Shown piece after piece: positions 8,232-16,584 of a DNA stretch of 64,000 nt (positions are counted from its first letter, which is position 1; each line of letters starts with the position of its first letter). Under the pieces are notes generated by a model that saw only the letters and a list, made by a program, of their open reading frames with translations, searched no databases and had not been told where the DNA came from. Both the position numbers and the translations under genes were made by a program. Source of the stretch: Sphingobium wenxiniae (GTDB lineage: Bacteria; Pseudomonadota; Alphaproteobacteria; Sphingomonadales; Sphingomonadaceae); NCBI RefSeq assembly GCF_007830065.1, contig NZ_VLKK01000001.1, positions 248,001-312,000 on the forward strand, written 5' to 3'.

Positions 8232-8524
8232 AGATTTTAACCGGCAATGACCTTGGCACCGGGGACGTGATCTGGTGGGCGGGCGACGGCTGGTCGCGGC
8301 AGGTAGGCGATTCGGTCGATGTCGGCGAAAGGGGCGACGAACTCGCCCGCGCCGAGGAGGCCGCGCTGCGCGTCGTGGGCGCCTATGTGATCGACGCCAC
8401 CGTGACGGACGAAGGCATCCGCCCCGCGCATATCAAGGACCGCATCCGCGCGCTGGGACCGACGGTGCGCCCCGACCTGACGCTGAAACCGCATGACGCC
8501 GACGCCGGCAACTGGGTGATCTGA
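8228..8524 (+). CDS. DUF2849 domain protein
   Basis: This 98-residue protein of the DUF2849 family starts at a GTG that overlaps the cobA stop (GTGA). The sequence MKILTGNDLGTGDVIWW, then ARAEEAALRVVGAYVID, and the C-terminal RALGPTVRPDL are the recognisable family elements. In alphaproteobacteria the family sits between SUMT and sulfite reductase genes, exactly as here, only three bases before cysI. The biochemical role is unknown. The context suggests a helper of sulfite reductase, for example in siroheme insertion or electron supply. It has no cysteines and no membrane segment, so it is not itself an iron-sulfur or heme-thiolate carrier. Confidence 0.85.
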   Translation: MKILTGNDLGTGDVIWWAGDGWSRQVGDSVDVGERGDELARAEEAALRVVGAYVIDATVTDEGIRPAHIKDRIRALGPTVRPDLTLKPHDADAGNWVI

Positions 8525-8527
8525 ACC

Positions 8528-10159
8528 ATGTATCGTTACGACAGCTATGACCAGTCCATCGTCGATGCCCGTGTCGACGAATTTCGCGATCAGGTGCAGC
8601 GCCGCCTGGCCGGGCACCTGACCGAGGACCAGTTCAAGCCGCTTCGCCTGATGAACGGCCTCTATCTCCAGCTTCACGCCTATATGCTGCGCGTCGCCAT
8701 CCCCTATGGCACTTTGTCGAGCAGGCAGATGCGTAAGCTCGGCGAAATCGCGCGCAAATATGATCGCGGCTACGGCCATTTCACCACGCGGACGAACATC
8801 CAGTATAACTGGATCAAGCTGGCCGACGCGCCCGACATCCTCGCCGAACTGGCGACGGTGGAGATGCATGCCATCCAGACCAGCGGCAATTGCATCCGCA
8901 ACATTTCTTCGGATCAATATGCGGGCGTTGCCGCCGACGAGGTGGCGGACCCCCGCCCCTGGGCCGAATTGCTGCGGCAATGGTCGACCTTCCACCCCGA
9001 GTTCACTTACCTGCCGCGCAAGTTCAAGATTTGCGTGATCGCATCGGAAGATGACCGCGCGGCGATGCGCCTGCACGACATCGGCCTCAAGCTGGTGAAG
9101 CGCGGGGACGCAATCGGCGCGGAGGTCTATGCCGGCGGCGGCATGGGACGCACCCCGATGGTCGGGCCGCAAATCAGGGACTTCGTGCCCGAAGATGAGA
9201 TCGTATCTTATCTGGAAGCCTGCCTGCGCGTCTACAACCGCTATGGCCGCCGCGACAACAAGTTCAAGGCGCGGATCAAGATCCTGGTCCATGAACTGGG
9301 CGTCGAGGAATATAAGCGGCAGGTCGAGGAAGAATTCGCGCATATGAAGACGCTGGGGCTGAACCCGCCCCGCGAGGAACTGGACCGCATCCGCCCCTTC
9401 TTCGCGGGCCCGGCCTATGAGCACGGCCTTCCCGACGCAATCGACCGCGGCGACCTGGCCTTCGCGCTGTGGGTCGACCGGCAGGTCGCGGCGCACAGGC
9501 AGCCGGGCTACGCCATCGTCAATATCAGCCTCAAGCCCACCGGCGGCATTCCCGGCGACGCTTCGGCCGACCAGATCGACCTGATCGCGGACCTGGCGGA
9601 GCAATATTCGCTGGACGAACTGCGCGTGACCCACGCACAGAATCTCGTCCTGCCGCATGTCAGGAAAGCCGACCTCCACGCCATCTGGCGGAAGCTGGAC
9701 GAGGCGGGACTGGCGGAGGCCAATCTGGACCTGATCACCGACATCATCGCCTGCCCCGGCCTCGATTATTGCAGCCTGGCCAATGCGCGCTCGATTCCGC
9801 TGGCGCAGAAGCTGTCGGAGCGTTTCGCGTCGCCGGAACGGCAGAAGGATCTGGGCGAACTCAAGCTCAAGATTTCCGGCTGCATCAACGCCTGCGGCCA
9901 CCACCATGCGGGCCATATCGGCATTCTGGGCGTGGACCGGAAGGGCGTGGAGAATTTCCAGCTCCTGCTCGGCGGATCGGGCGCGGAGGATGCTTCGCTC
10001 GGCCAGATCACCGGCCCCGGCTTTTCCGAGGACGGCGTGGTCGACGCGATCGAGAAGGTCACGGACATCTATCTGGCGCAGCGGGAGCAGGGCGAACGCT
10101 TCCTCGACACCTATCGCCGCATCGGCATGAAACCCTTCAAGGAGGCGATCTATGGTTGA
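8528..10159 (+). CDS. cysI: Assimilatory nitrite/sulfite reductase hemoprotein
   Basis: This 543-residue siroheme/[4Fe-4S] reductase carries out the six-electron reduction of sulfite to sulfide in cysteine synthesis. The cofactor ligands are visible as C409-x5-C415 (CPGLDYC) and C452-x3-C456 (GCINACGHHHAGHIGILGV), the canonical sulfite/nitrite reductase pattern, and two ferredoxin-like reductase repeats surround them. An upstream arginine-rich region, HFTTRTNIQYNW, is the usual substrate/siroheme contact. No CysJ-type flavoprotein is in the operon, so ferredoxin or another donor probably supplies electrons. The gene lies between DUF2849 and DUF934 in overlapping order, and with cysH downstream sulfite is a better substrate than nitrite. 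Confidence 0.92.
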   Translation: MYRYDSYDQSIVDARVDEFRDQVQRRLAGHLTEDQFKPLRLMNGLYLQLHAYMLRVAIPYGTLSSRQMRKLGEIARKYDRGYGHFTTRTNIQYNWIKLADAPDILAELATVEMHAIQTSGNCIRNISSDQYAGVAADEVADPRPWAELLRQWSTFHPEFTYLPRKFKICVIASEDDRAAMRLHDIGLKLVKRGDAIGAEVYAGGGMGRTPMVGPQIRDFVPEDEIVSYLEACLRVYNRYGRRDNKFKARIKILVHELGVEEYKRQVEEEFAHMKTLGLNPPREELDRIRPFFAGPAYEHGLPDAIDRGDLAFALWVDRQVAAHRQPGYAIVNISLKPTGGIPGDASADQIDLIADLAEQYSLDELRVTHAQNLVLPHVRKADLHAIWRKLDEAGLAEANLDLITDIIACPGLDYCSLANARSIPLAQKLSERFASPERQKDLGELKLKISGCINACGHHHAGHIGILGVDRKGVENFQLLLGGSGAEDASLGQITGPGFSEDGVVDAIEKVTDIYLAQREQGERFLDTYRRIGMKPFKEAIYG

Positions 10160-10592
10160 GTTCCTGTCCTTCCGCGAAGGCGAAGCCACGCAGGAACCGA
10201 CCGTGACGGTGGAATCCTTCACCGGCCAGTCCAATTCCACCGCCGTCCGCATCGAAGCGGGCGAGGATGCGCGCGAATTGCTGCCCTATCTGGATCGACT
10301 GGCGCTGGTGGAAGTGAACTTCCCCGCATTCGGCGACGGACGCGGCTATTCGGCGGCGCGCATCCTGCGGGAAGCGGGCTATGTCGGCGAATTGCGCGCC
10401 GTGGGCGACGTGCTGGTGGACCAGATCGTCGCTATGCGCCGATGCGGGTTCGACAGCTTCCACCCCGACAAGGCGCTGGACGACGACGCCGTCGAACGCG
10501 CGCTCAACCGCTATGCCGACGTTTATCAGAAGAGCGTCGACGGCCGCCGCCCGGTGTGGGCGAAGCGCCACCCGGAGACAGTGAATGGCTAA
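10152..10592 (+). CDS. DUF934 domain protein (sulfite reductase-associated)
   Basis: This is a 146-residue DUF934 family protein, overlapping the end of cysI by eight bases and the start of cysH by eight. Family marks include LDRLALVEVNFPAFGDGRGYSAARILRE and GELRAVGDVLVDQIVAMRRCGFDSF. The family is nearly always next to a siroheme reductase gene. It is usually described only as oxidoreductase-associated and has no proven activity. The conserved Arg-rich core and absence of cofactor motifs suggest a structural or regulatory partner of CysI. The double overlap argues for equimolar production with the two reductases. I am sure of the family and have only context for the role. Confidence 0.88.
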   Translation: MVEFLSFREGEATQEPTVTVESFTGQSNSTAVRIEAGEDARELLPYLDRLALVEVNFPAFGDGRGYSAARILREAGYVGELRAVGDVLVDQIVAMRRCGFDSFHPDKALDDDAVERALNRYADVYQKSVDGRRPVWAKRHPETVNG

Positions 10593-11373
10593 AGCCGTCC
10601 GTGAAATCGACCTGATCGACGCCCGCCCCGCCTTCACGCAGGCGGAGGCCGACGCGCTGAACCGGCGGTTCGAGGGCGTGGATACGATGACGATGCTGCG
10701 GACCGTCTTTGCCGAAGGGCTGGCGGGCAATGTGGCGGTCGTATCCTCCTTCGGCACGGAAAGCGCGGTGCTGCTGCATCTCGTGGCGCAGGCGGACCCC
10801 AATGTGCCGGTGATCTTCGTCGATACGCTCAAGATGTTTGGCGAGACGCTGGACTATCGCGACACGCTGATCCGCGCATTCGGTTTCACCGATAGCCGGG
10901 TCGTGGCGCCGAAACCCGACGTGATCGCGGCGAAGGACGAGACGGGCCTGCGCTGGTCCTACGACCCGGACGGCTGCTGCGACATCCGCAAGGTCGAGCC
11001 GATGGCCCGCGCCAAGGATGGGCTGGACGCCTGGATATCCGGGCGCAAGGCGTTCCAGTCGGTGACGCGCCAGAACCTGCCTCGCTTCGAGGTCGAGGAT
11101 GGGCGGCTCAAGCTCAATCCGCTGGGCGACTGGACCAAGGACGATCTGGAAGCCTATTTCGCCGAGCATGACCTGCCTCGCCATCCGCTGGAGGCGCAGG
11201 GCTATCTGTCCATCGGCTGCGAACCCTGCACGTCCAAGGTGATGCCGGGCGAAGACCCGCGCGCGGGCCGCTGGCGCGGTTGGGACAAGGTGGAATGCGG
11301 CATCCACACGCCGGTTCCCGCCGTGACGCCGGTGATTGATCCCGACGATCCGGCGAACCAGCCGGTATTCTGA
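10585..11373 (+). CDS. cysH: Phosphoadenylyl/adenylyl-sulfate reductase, [4Fe-4S] type
   Basis: CysH reduces activated sulfate to sulfite with thioredoxin or glutaredoxin electrons. The 262-residue protein has the nucleotide loop SSFGTESAVLLH, the IFVDTLKMFGETLDYRD region and the catalytic C238 in ECGIH near the end. Two extra cysteine pairs, C131-C132 and C212-x2-C215, are present. In this family these ligate a [4Fe-4S] cluster and mark enzymes that use adenylyl sulfate, unlike the cluster-free E. coli PAPS reductase. It is the last gene of the operon and is followed by a hairpin at 11405-11435. ATP sulfurylase genes are not in the window. Confidence 0.92.
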   Translation: MAKAVREIDLIDARPAFTQAEADALNRRFEGVDTMTMLRTVFAEGLAGNVAVVSSFGTESAVLLHLVAQADPNVPVIFVDTLKMFGETLDYRDTLIRAFGFTDSRVVAPKPDVIAAKDETGLRWSYDPDGCCDIRKVEPMARAKDGLDAWISGRKAFQSVTRQNLPRFEVEDGRLKLNPLGDWTKDDLEAYFAEHDLPRHPLEAQGYLSIGCEPCTSKVMPGEDPRAGRWRGWDKVECGIHTPVPAVTPVIDPDDPANQPVF

Positions 11374-11404
11374 TCCATTCCGGTTTCGTAATGATATTGC
11401 GAAA

Positions 11405-11435
11405 CCTCTCTTTCGGTGTAGCGGCCGGAGAGAGG
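11405..11435 (+). terminator. Hairpin after cysH
   Basis: CCTCTCT pairs with AGAGAGG around a GC-rich loop in which CGG and CCG can also pair. It is followed by CTTTCGCTTT, so the T tract is short. It lies 32 bases after the cysH stop, where the sulfur operon should end. The hairpin itself is clear. Whether it terminates transcription without Rho is less certain. Confidence 0.55.
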
Positions 11436-11490
11436 CTTTCGCTTTGCGGCCAGATGGTTAGAATGGCTCCTCACCACAAGGGAGAGTGCC

Positions 11491-11886
11491 ATGCCGGTTG
11501 AACTCAAAATCCTGGCCTGGGGCGCGATATTGCTGCTGGTCCATATCTTCGCGGCGGCGCATCTCAAGACGAAGCAATATGGCCCGCATTGGAACATGGG
11601 CGCACGTGATGAGGCATTGCCGCCGCTGCGGCCCATTGCTGGGCGGCTGGTGCGGGCGCAGGCCAATTTTCAGGAGACTTTCCCCATCGCCATCGTGGCG
11701 CTGATCGGCGTGGTCATGGCGGACCGGACAAGCGAATGGACCGCGCTGGGCGGCTGGATCTGGCTGGGCGCGCGGGTCGTGTACCTGCCGCTTTACGGCA
11801 TGGGCGTGCCGTTGGTCCGGACCCTCGCCTTCGCGGTCAGCCTTGTCGGGCTGGCGATGGTGCTGACGCCGCTGATCCGGGCCTGA
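11491..11886 (+). CDS. MAPEG family membrane protein
   Basis: This 131-residue protein of the MAPEG family (membrane-associated proteins in eicosanoid and glutathione metabolism) has four hydrophobic helices. After the first come the family's polar loop, with GPHWNMGARDE, and the helix-two motif RLVRAQANFQETFPIAIVAL, which carries the conserved Arg, Asn and Glu. The later helices include WIWLGARVVYLPLYGMGVPLVRT. Eukaryotic members are glutathione transferases or peroxidases, and bacterial roles are mostly unproven. An AAGGGAG ribosome-binding site precedes the ATG. It is convergent with dnaB with one base between the stops, so no room is left for a terminator. Confidence 0.88.
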   Translation: MPVELKILAWGAILLLVHIFAAAHLKTKQYGPHWNMGARDEALPPLRPIAGRLVRAQANFQETFPIAIVALIGVVMADRTSEWTALGGWIWLGARVVYLPLYGMGVPLVRTLAFAVSLVGLAMVLTPLIRA

Positions 11887-11887
11887 T

Positions 11888-13372
11888 CTACTCGTAGCTT
11901 TCCATATAGCTGCCTTCAGCCAGATCGGAAAAGCGAGTGATCTTCGCGTCGAACTTCATGCGGATGCGGCCAGTGGAGCCGTGGCGCTGCTTCGCGACGA
12001 TCAGCTCGGCAAGGCCGTAGATGCGCTCCATTTCCTGCGCCCATTCCAGATGCTCCGGACTTTCCTTGTTCCCCGGTTCCTTGGCGGCGACATAATAATC
12101 CTCGCGGAACACGAACCAGACCATGTCGGCATCCTGCTCGATCGAGCCGGATTCGCGAAGGTCCGATAGCTGCGGGCGCTTGTCCTCGCGCTGTTCGACG
12201 GCACGGCTGAGCTGGGACAGGGCCAGAACCGGGCAGTTAAGTTCCTTTGCCAAGGTCTTCAAGCCACGGGAGATTTCTGAAATTTCCTGCACCCGGTTGT
12301 CACTGCCCTTGCCGGTGCCTTGCAGCAACTGGAGATAGTCGACGATGACGAAGCCGATATCGTGGCGGCGCTTCAGGCGGCGGGCGCGGGTCCGGAGCGC
12401 CGCGATGGTGAGGCCGGGCGTGTCGTCGATGAAGAGCGGCAGTTCCTGCAACTCGCGCGCGGCGCGGGACAGGTTCTGGAAATCGGCGCGGCTGATCTTG
12501 CCCATGCGGAGCGCTTCGCCGCTGATGCCCGACTGTTCGGCAAGGACGCGGGTGGCGAGTTGGTCCGCCGACATTTCGAGGCTGAAGAAGGCCGTCTTCG
12601 CGCCCATGTTCTTTTCCGGCGGGATGCCGTCGGCATTGTCACGCAGCCAGCGGGACGCGGCATTATAGGCGATGTTGGTAGCAAGCGAGGTCTTGCCCAT
12701 GCCCGGACGGCCGGCCAGGATCATAAGGTCCGAATTGTGCAGGCCGCCGATCTTTTCATTGAGGCTGTTGATGCCGGTGGTGATGCCCGACACATGGCCG
12801 CCGCTGTTGAGCGCGCGCTCAGCCACCTGCACCGCCATGGTGGTGGCGGCGGCGAAGCTCTTGACCGAGCCGACTTCGCCCTCCCCTTCGGAGACTTTGT
12901 AGAGTGAGACTTCGGCCTGCTCTATCTGCTCGCGGGGATTGACGTCCTCGCTAGTGTCCAGTGCATTTTCAACCAGTTCCCGGCCGACATTCACAAGCTG
13001 CCTCAGCAAGGCGAGGTCATAGATCTGCTGCGCGAAGTCCCGCGCGCCCAGCAGGGCCGCGCCATTGCCGGTAAGCTGCGCCAGATAACTCGCGCCGCCC
13101 AGCTCCCTGAGCGCCGGGTCCTGATCCAGCATGGGTTTCAATGTCACGGGATTGGCGATCATGTCGCGCTCGACCAGCCGCATCACCGCTTCGTAGATGC
13201 GGCCATGGAGCGGCTCGAAGAAATGTTCGGGCTTGAGCTTGAGCTGGATATCCTCGGCGATGCGGTTGTCGATCATCAGCGCGCCAAGCAGCGCCGCCTC
13301 CGCCTCCACATTGCGCGGCAGTTCAGGGCCGCCCGCATCGGGGGCGGCGTTCAGCTTCACAAGTTCAACCAT
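11888..13372 (-). CDS. dnaB: Replicative DNA helicase DnaB
   Basis: This is the hexameric 5'-3' helicase of the replication fork. The 494-residue protein has the N-terminal primase-interaction domain (NVEAEAALLGALMID onward, residues ~20-125), a linker, and the RecA-like helicase domain with Walker A GRPGMGKTS (residues ~221-229), Walker B FVIVDYLQLL, and ALSQLSRAVEQRxDKRPQLSDLRESGSIEQDAD toward the end. The length is normal for the family and no intein interrupts it. It is divergent from the UPF0262 gene across a 114-base gap that must hold both promoters. DnaB is essential and single copy in most relatives. Confidence 0.97.
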   Translation of the reverse strand: MVELVKLNAAPDAGGPELPRNVEAEAALLGALMIDNRIAEDIQLKLKPEHFFEPLHGRIYEAVMRLVERDMIANPVTLKPMLDQDPALRELGGASYLAQLTGNGAALLGARDFAQQIYDLALLRQLVNVGRELVENALDTSEDVNPREQIEQAEVSLYKVSEGEGEVGSVKSFAAATTMAVQVAERALNSGGHVSGITTGINSLNEKIGGLHNSDLMILAGRPGMGKTSLATNIAYNAASRWLRDNADGIPPEKNMGAKTAFFSLEMSADQLATRVLAEQSGISGEALRMGKISRADFQNLSRAARELQELPLFIDDTPGLTIAALRTRARRLKRRHDIGFVIVDYLQLLQGTGKGSDNRVQEISEISRGLKTLAKELNCPVLALSQLSRAVEQREDKRPQLSDLRESGSIEQDADMVWFVFREDYYVAAKEPGNKESPEHLEWAQEMERIYGLAELIVAKQRHGSTGRIRMKFDAKITRFSDLAEGSYMESYE

Positions 13373-13486
13373 TTACCCCTCATCGCGCCGGCGCCGCGCC
13401 CGCGCAAGATGCCAGTTCGAAACGATCTGTGGATAAGTCCCGCTTGCATTTCACCGCCTATCGCCGCACTGACGGAAAATTACGCC

Positions 13487-13969
13487 ATGGCCGATCCGCG
13501 CATCATAGACATAAAGCTCGACGAGCGCACGATCCTGTGGCGCAACGCCGATGTCGAACAGGAACGGCGCATCGCGATTTTCGACCTGCTGGAGGATAAT
13601 CATTTCGCGCCGCAGCGGGCGCATGAGGACGGCTATGCCGGTCCCTATAAGGTGCTGCTGCGGGTCGAGGAAGGGCGGCTGGCCATCGAAATCCGTCGGG
13701 AGGACGATGCGCCGCTGGAGGCCGTTATCCTGGGACTGGGGCGGTTTCGGCGGCCGATCCGCGAATATTTCGCCATCTGCGACAGCTATTATCAGGCGAT
13801 CAGCAATGCTTCGCCGCAACAGATCGAAACTGTGGACATGGCCCGGCGCGGCATCCACAATCAGGCGGCGGAAATGCTGATGGAGCGGCTGGACGGCAAG
13901 ATCGCGGTCGATTTCGACACCGCGCGGCGGCTCTTCACGCTGATCTGCGTGCTGCATATCAAGGGGTAA
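13487..13969 (+). CDS. UPF0262 family protein
   Basis: This 160-residue member of UPF0262, an alphaproteobacterial family of unknown function, begins at the ATG within TACGCCATGGCC. That start gives the family N-terminus MADPRIIDIKLDERTI. Other family marks are ERRIAIFDLLEDNHFAP, PYKVLLRVEEGRLAIEI and the long C-terminal helix with DMARRGIHNQAAEMLMERL. The longer open frame reaching back to 13205 is antisense to dnaB and is not coding. No cofactor motif or membrane span is visible, so the protein is probably cytoplasmic. The GH25-like gene follows after a few bases and is likely co-transcribed. Confidence 0.9.
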   Translation: MADPRIIDIKLDERTILWRNADVEQERRIAIFDLLEDNHFAPQRAHEDGYAGPYKVLLRVEEGRLAIEIRREDDAPLEAVILGLGRFRRPIREYFAICDSYYQAISNASPQQIETVDMARRGIHNQAAEMLMERLDGKIAVDFDTARRLFTLICVLHIKG

Positions 13970-14028
13970 GGACAATCGGGGGGCTGACTTCGCGGCAATG
14001 GCTGGCGCGCATCGTCTTTGCGCTGGCC

Positions 14029-14667
14029 GTGAGCACGGCGCTGGTGACGGCGCTGTGGCTCTTCGCGCGCGGCTGGGCGCCCGATCGCGCGCATTATCCC
14101 ACGCAGGGCGTTTCGGTGGGCGCGGGCAACGGTATCATCGAATGGGGCACGCTGGCGGCGCAGGGAACGGATTTCGCCTATATCCGCGCCGCGAACGGCT
14201 GGGGGCAGCGCGATCCGGCCTTCGGGACCAACTGGGCGGAGGCGCGCAAGGCCGGGGTGCGTTATGGCGCGATGCTGGAATTCAGCCTCTGCCGCCGCGC
14301 CTATGAGCAGGCGACGCCCTTCATCACGACCGTGCCGCGCGACAATGCCGCCCTGCCCCCGGTGATCCGATTGGCCTTCGATCCGGGCTGCAAGGTGCGG
14401 CCGGGCCGGGACAAGGTGCTTTCGGAACTCAACACGCTGGTCAACCTGATCGAAAGCCATTCGGGCAAATCCGCCGTGCTGAACGTGACGAAGGATTTCG
14501 ACGCGGATTATGATATCGGGTCGGGGGTCAACCGGACGCTGTGGCTGGACGGCAACTTCTTTCCCCCCGACTATGCGACCCGCCCATGGGTGATGTGGAC
14601 CGCCAGCAACATGCGCCATATCGATGGGGTGGACGGTCCTGTGCGATGGAATGTGGTTGCGCCATGA
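14029..14667 (+). CDS. Membrane-anchored GH25 (lysozyme-like) protein with degenerate active site
   Basis: The sequence follows the glycoside hydrolase family 25 pattern: TQGVSVGAGNGIIEW, FAYIRAANGWGQRDPAFGTNWAEARKAGVRYG, then P.VIRLAFDPGC and the ending RPWVMWTASNM.HIDGV. The acids usual for GH25 are missing. The first Asp is Ser in GVSVG, and the D-x-E pair after the third strand appears as AFDPG. Activity on peptidoglycan is therefore doubtful. The start is uncertain. GTG 14029 is the first standard codon, but the reading frame stays open upstream through QWLARIVFALAV, which would complete a hydrophobic anchor, and an AAGGA site lies at the UPF0262 stop. The stop overlaps the cdd start. 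Confidence 0.75.
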   Translation: MSTALVTALWLFARGWAPDRAHYPTQGVSVGAGNGIIEWGTLAAQGTDFAYIRAANGWGQRDPAFGTNWAEARKAGVRYGAMLEFSLCRRAYEQATPFITTVPRDNAALPPVIRLAFDPGCKVRPGRDKVLSELNTLVNLIESHSGKSAVLNVTKDFDADYDIGSGVNRTLWLDGNFFPPDYATRPWVMWTASNMRHIDGVDGPVRWNVVAP

Positions 14668-15107
14668 CGATGAAGGACGCTTCGGTCGCGGCTCTGGTGG
14701 AGGCGGCGCGCGGAGCGATGGCTCATGCCCATGCGCCCTATAGCGGCTTTGCGGTGGGCGCGGCGGTGCGGCTGACCGATGGGGAGATCGTCGCCGGGAC
14801 CAATTTCGAAAATGCGAGCTATGGCCTGTCGCTCTGCGCCGAGACGGTGGCGCTGGCGACCGTCAATTCGCGCGGGCGGCTGGCCGATGTGGAGGCGATT
14901 GCGGTTGTCGGGGGCGCGGACGGCGTCACGCCCTGCGGCCGGTGCCGTCAGGTCATGGTGGAGGCGGAGCAGATTGCGGGCCGCCCCATCGCCGTCTATT
15001 GCGCTTCCGCAAGCGGTGACGCCGTGACGGAACATCGCGTTTCGGCGCTGCTGCCTTATGCCTTCGGCCCGATGGACCTGGGCGTCACACGCAAGAAGAG
15101 AAGCTGA
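14664..15107 (+). CDS. cdd: Cytidine deaminase
   Basis: Cytidine deaminase converts cytidine and deoxycytidine to uridine and deoxyuridine in pyrimidine salvage. The 147-residue protein has the zinc and catalytic signature SLCAETVAL, with Cys ligand and proton-shuttle Glu, and the second pair of Cys ligands in TPCGRCRQVM. The substrate loop APYSGFAVGAAV and the FENASYGLS motif are also present. The length is that of the small tetrameric class. The ATG overlaps the stop of the GH25-like gene (ATGA), and dcd starts six bases after the stop, so the two pyrimidine enzymes are made together. Confidence 0.94.
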   Translation: MTMKDASVAALVEAARGAMAHAHAPYSGFAVGAAVRLTDGEIVAGTNFENASYGLSLCAETVALATVNSRGRLADVEAIAVVGGADGVTPCGRCRQVMVEAEQIAGRPIAVYCASASGDAVTEHRVSALLPYAFGPMDLGVTRKKRS

Positions 15108-15113
15108 GGATCA

Positions 15114-15668
15114 ATGGCTATCCAATCGGACAAATGGATTCGCGAGCAGGCCCTGAACACAGGCATGATCGAGCCTTTCGTGGAGAGCCAGCGGCGGGAC
15201 GGGTGCATCAGCTACGGCCTGTCCTCCTACGGCTATGACGCGCGGGTGGCGGACGAGTTCAAGATCTTCACCAATGTCGACAGCGCGGTGGTGGACCCCA
15301 AGGATTTCGCCGCGAACAGCTTCGTCGACCGCAAGACCGACTGCTGCATCATCCCGCCCAACAGCTTCGCCCTTGCCCGCACGGTCGAATATTTCCGGGT
15401 GCCGCGCGACGTTCTGGTGATCTGCCTTGGCAAATCGACCTATGCGCGGTGCGGGATCATCGTGAACGTCACCCCGCTGGAACCGGGCTGGGAGGGGCAT
15501 GTGACGCTGGAATTTTCCAACACCACGCCGCTGCCCGCCAGGATCTACGCCAATGAAGGGGCGTGCCAGTTCCTGTTCCTGCAAGGCAATGAGCCGTGCG
15601 AAGTCAGCTATGCGGACCGCGCGGGGAAATATATGGGCCAGCAAGGCGTGACATTGCCGCGTCTCTAA
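15114..15668 (+). CDS. dcd: dCTP deaminase
   Basis: Dcd deaminates dCTP to dUTP, the main route to dTMP in many bacteria. The 184-residue protein has the trimeric dUTPase-like fold with [20 protein letters not shown], the [30 protein letters not shown] segment that carries the catalytic Glu and substrate loops, and the C-terminal [13 protein letters not shown] tail. Length and motifs match the proteobacterial monofunctional enzyme, not the bifunctional archaeal DCD-DUT. It sits six bases after cdd. The phosphatase gene starts 21 bases later and may be in the same transcript. Confidence 0.95.
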   Translation: MAIQSDKWIREQALNTGMIEPFVESQRRDGCISYGLSSYGYDARVADEFKIFTNVDSAVVDPKDFAANSFVDRKTDCCIIPPNSFALARTVEYFRVPRDVLVICLGKSTYARCGIIVNVTPLEPGWEGHVTLEFSNTTPLPARIYANEGACQFLFLQGNEPCEVSYADRAGKYMGQQGVTLPRL

Positions 15669-15689
15669 AGCCGTGCGACAATCGGCCGC

Positions 15690-16475
15690 ATGATCGCACC
15701 GCCCGCATGGCTGCGCCGTAAAGCGCCGATGACAGCGCCGCCCTCGCCCAGCGTCGGCGATGGGCAGCGGGTCTATGCCATCGGCGATATTCATGGGCGG
15801 GACGACCTGTTGGGCGACCTGCTGGCCTTGATCGCGCGTGACAGCGAGGCGCGGGGAGCGATGCCGGCGCACCTGATCCTGCTGGGCGATCTGGTCGACC
15901 GTGGCCCCGGATCGGCGCAGGTGATCGAACGCGCCATGGAGTTGGCGCGGACCGATCCTCTCGTCCGTTTCGTCAAGGGCAATCATGAGGAAGCCTTTCT
16001 GCTGGCGGCGCGCGGTCATGTCCGCGCGACCCATTTTTTCCGGCAATATGGCGGCACGGAAACGGCGGCGAGCTACGGGCTGGACCCGCGGGATTGCCGC
16101 GCGATGGACGATGAGGCGCTTGCGGACTGGATGCTGGGCAATGTGCCCCGCGCGCATGTCGATTTCGTGGAGGGGTTCGAGGACAGCGTGGAGATGGGCG
16201 ATTATTTCTTTGTCCACGCAGGCGTGAAGCCGGGCGTCGCGCTCCATGCCCAGTCGCCCGATGACCTGCGTTGGATCAGGGCCGAGTTTCTCGATCATCC
16301 GCACGGGCATGAAAAGATGATCGTCCATGGCCATAGCATCAGCGAGAATGTAGACGCGCAGCCCAACCGCATCGGCATAGATACCGGCGCCTATCGGTCC
16401 GGGCGGCTGACGGCGATCGGGCTGGAAGGAACGGCGCGCTGGTTTATTCAGACGGGGGTGGCGAGCGGGGTTTAA
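15690..16475 (+). CDS. PPP-family serine/threonine protein phosphatase
   Basis: This 261-residue metallophosphatase of the PPP type has all the metal-site motifs in order: GDIHGRDDLL, LLGDLVDRGPGS, KGNHEEAFL, FVHAGVKPGV and VHGHSI. Bacterial members act on phosphoserine/threonine or phosphotyrosine proteins, and relatives of this size also include ApaH-like enzymes. No signal peptide is visible, so it is probably cytoplasmic. It follows dcd closely. It is convergent with ctrA, with a hairpin at 16527-16560 in between. The physiological target is unknown. Confidence 0.88.
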   Translation: MIAPPAWLRRKAPMTAPPSPSVGDGQRVYAIGDIHGRDDLLGDLLALIARDSEARGAMPAHLILLGDLVDRGPGSAQVIERAMELARTDPLVRFVKGNHEEAFLLAARGHVRATHFFRQYGGTETAASYGLDPRDCRAMDDEALADWMLGNVPRAHVDFVEGFEDSVEMGDYFFVHAGVKPGVALHAQSPDDLRWIRAEFLDHPHGHEKMIVHGHSISENVDAQPNRIGIDTGAYRSGRLTAIGLEGTARWFIQTGVASGV

Positions 16476-16526
16476 GGGAGATGGAAACGTCCACAAACCA
16501 CCCCAATCCGCCACACCACAAACGGA

Positions 16527-16560
16527 AAAGGCCAGCGCTCCGTGAGGACCGCCGGCCTTT
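16527..16560. terminator. Bidirectional hairpin terminator between the phosphatase gene and ctrA
   Basis: AAAGGCC and GGCCTTT form perfect arms, extended inward by GCG/CGC, around a loop of about 14 bases. The A and T runs on both sides let it work for either convergent gene: the phosphatase gene ends at 16475 and ctrA ends at 16585. Confidence 0.75.
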
Positions 16561-16584
16561 CCACCCCCCTTTATCTCAGGACAT

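Noticed and set aside
8237-10252. 671-codon minus-strand frame opposite cysI
   Set aside because: It is the antisense shadow of the sulfite reductase gene, which has all its cofactor ligands.
14541-14663. Longer N-terminus for cytidine deaminase
   Set aside because: The open frame upstream of 14664 is an overlap with the GH25-like gene, and family N-termini start near MTMKDASV.
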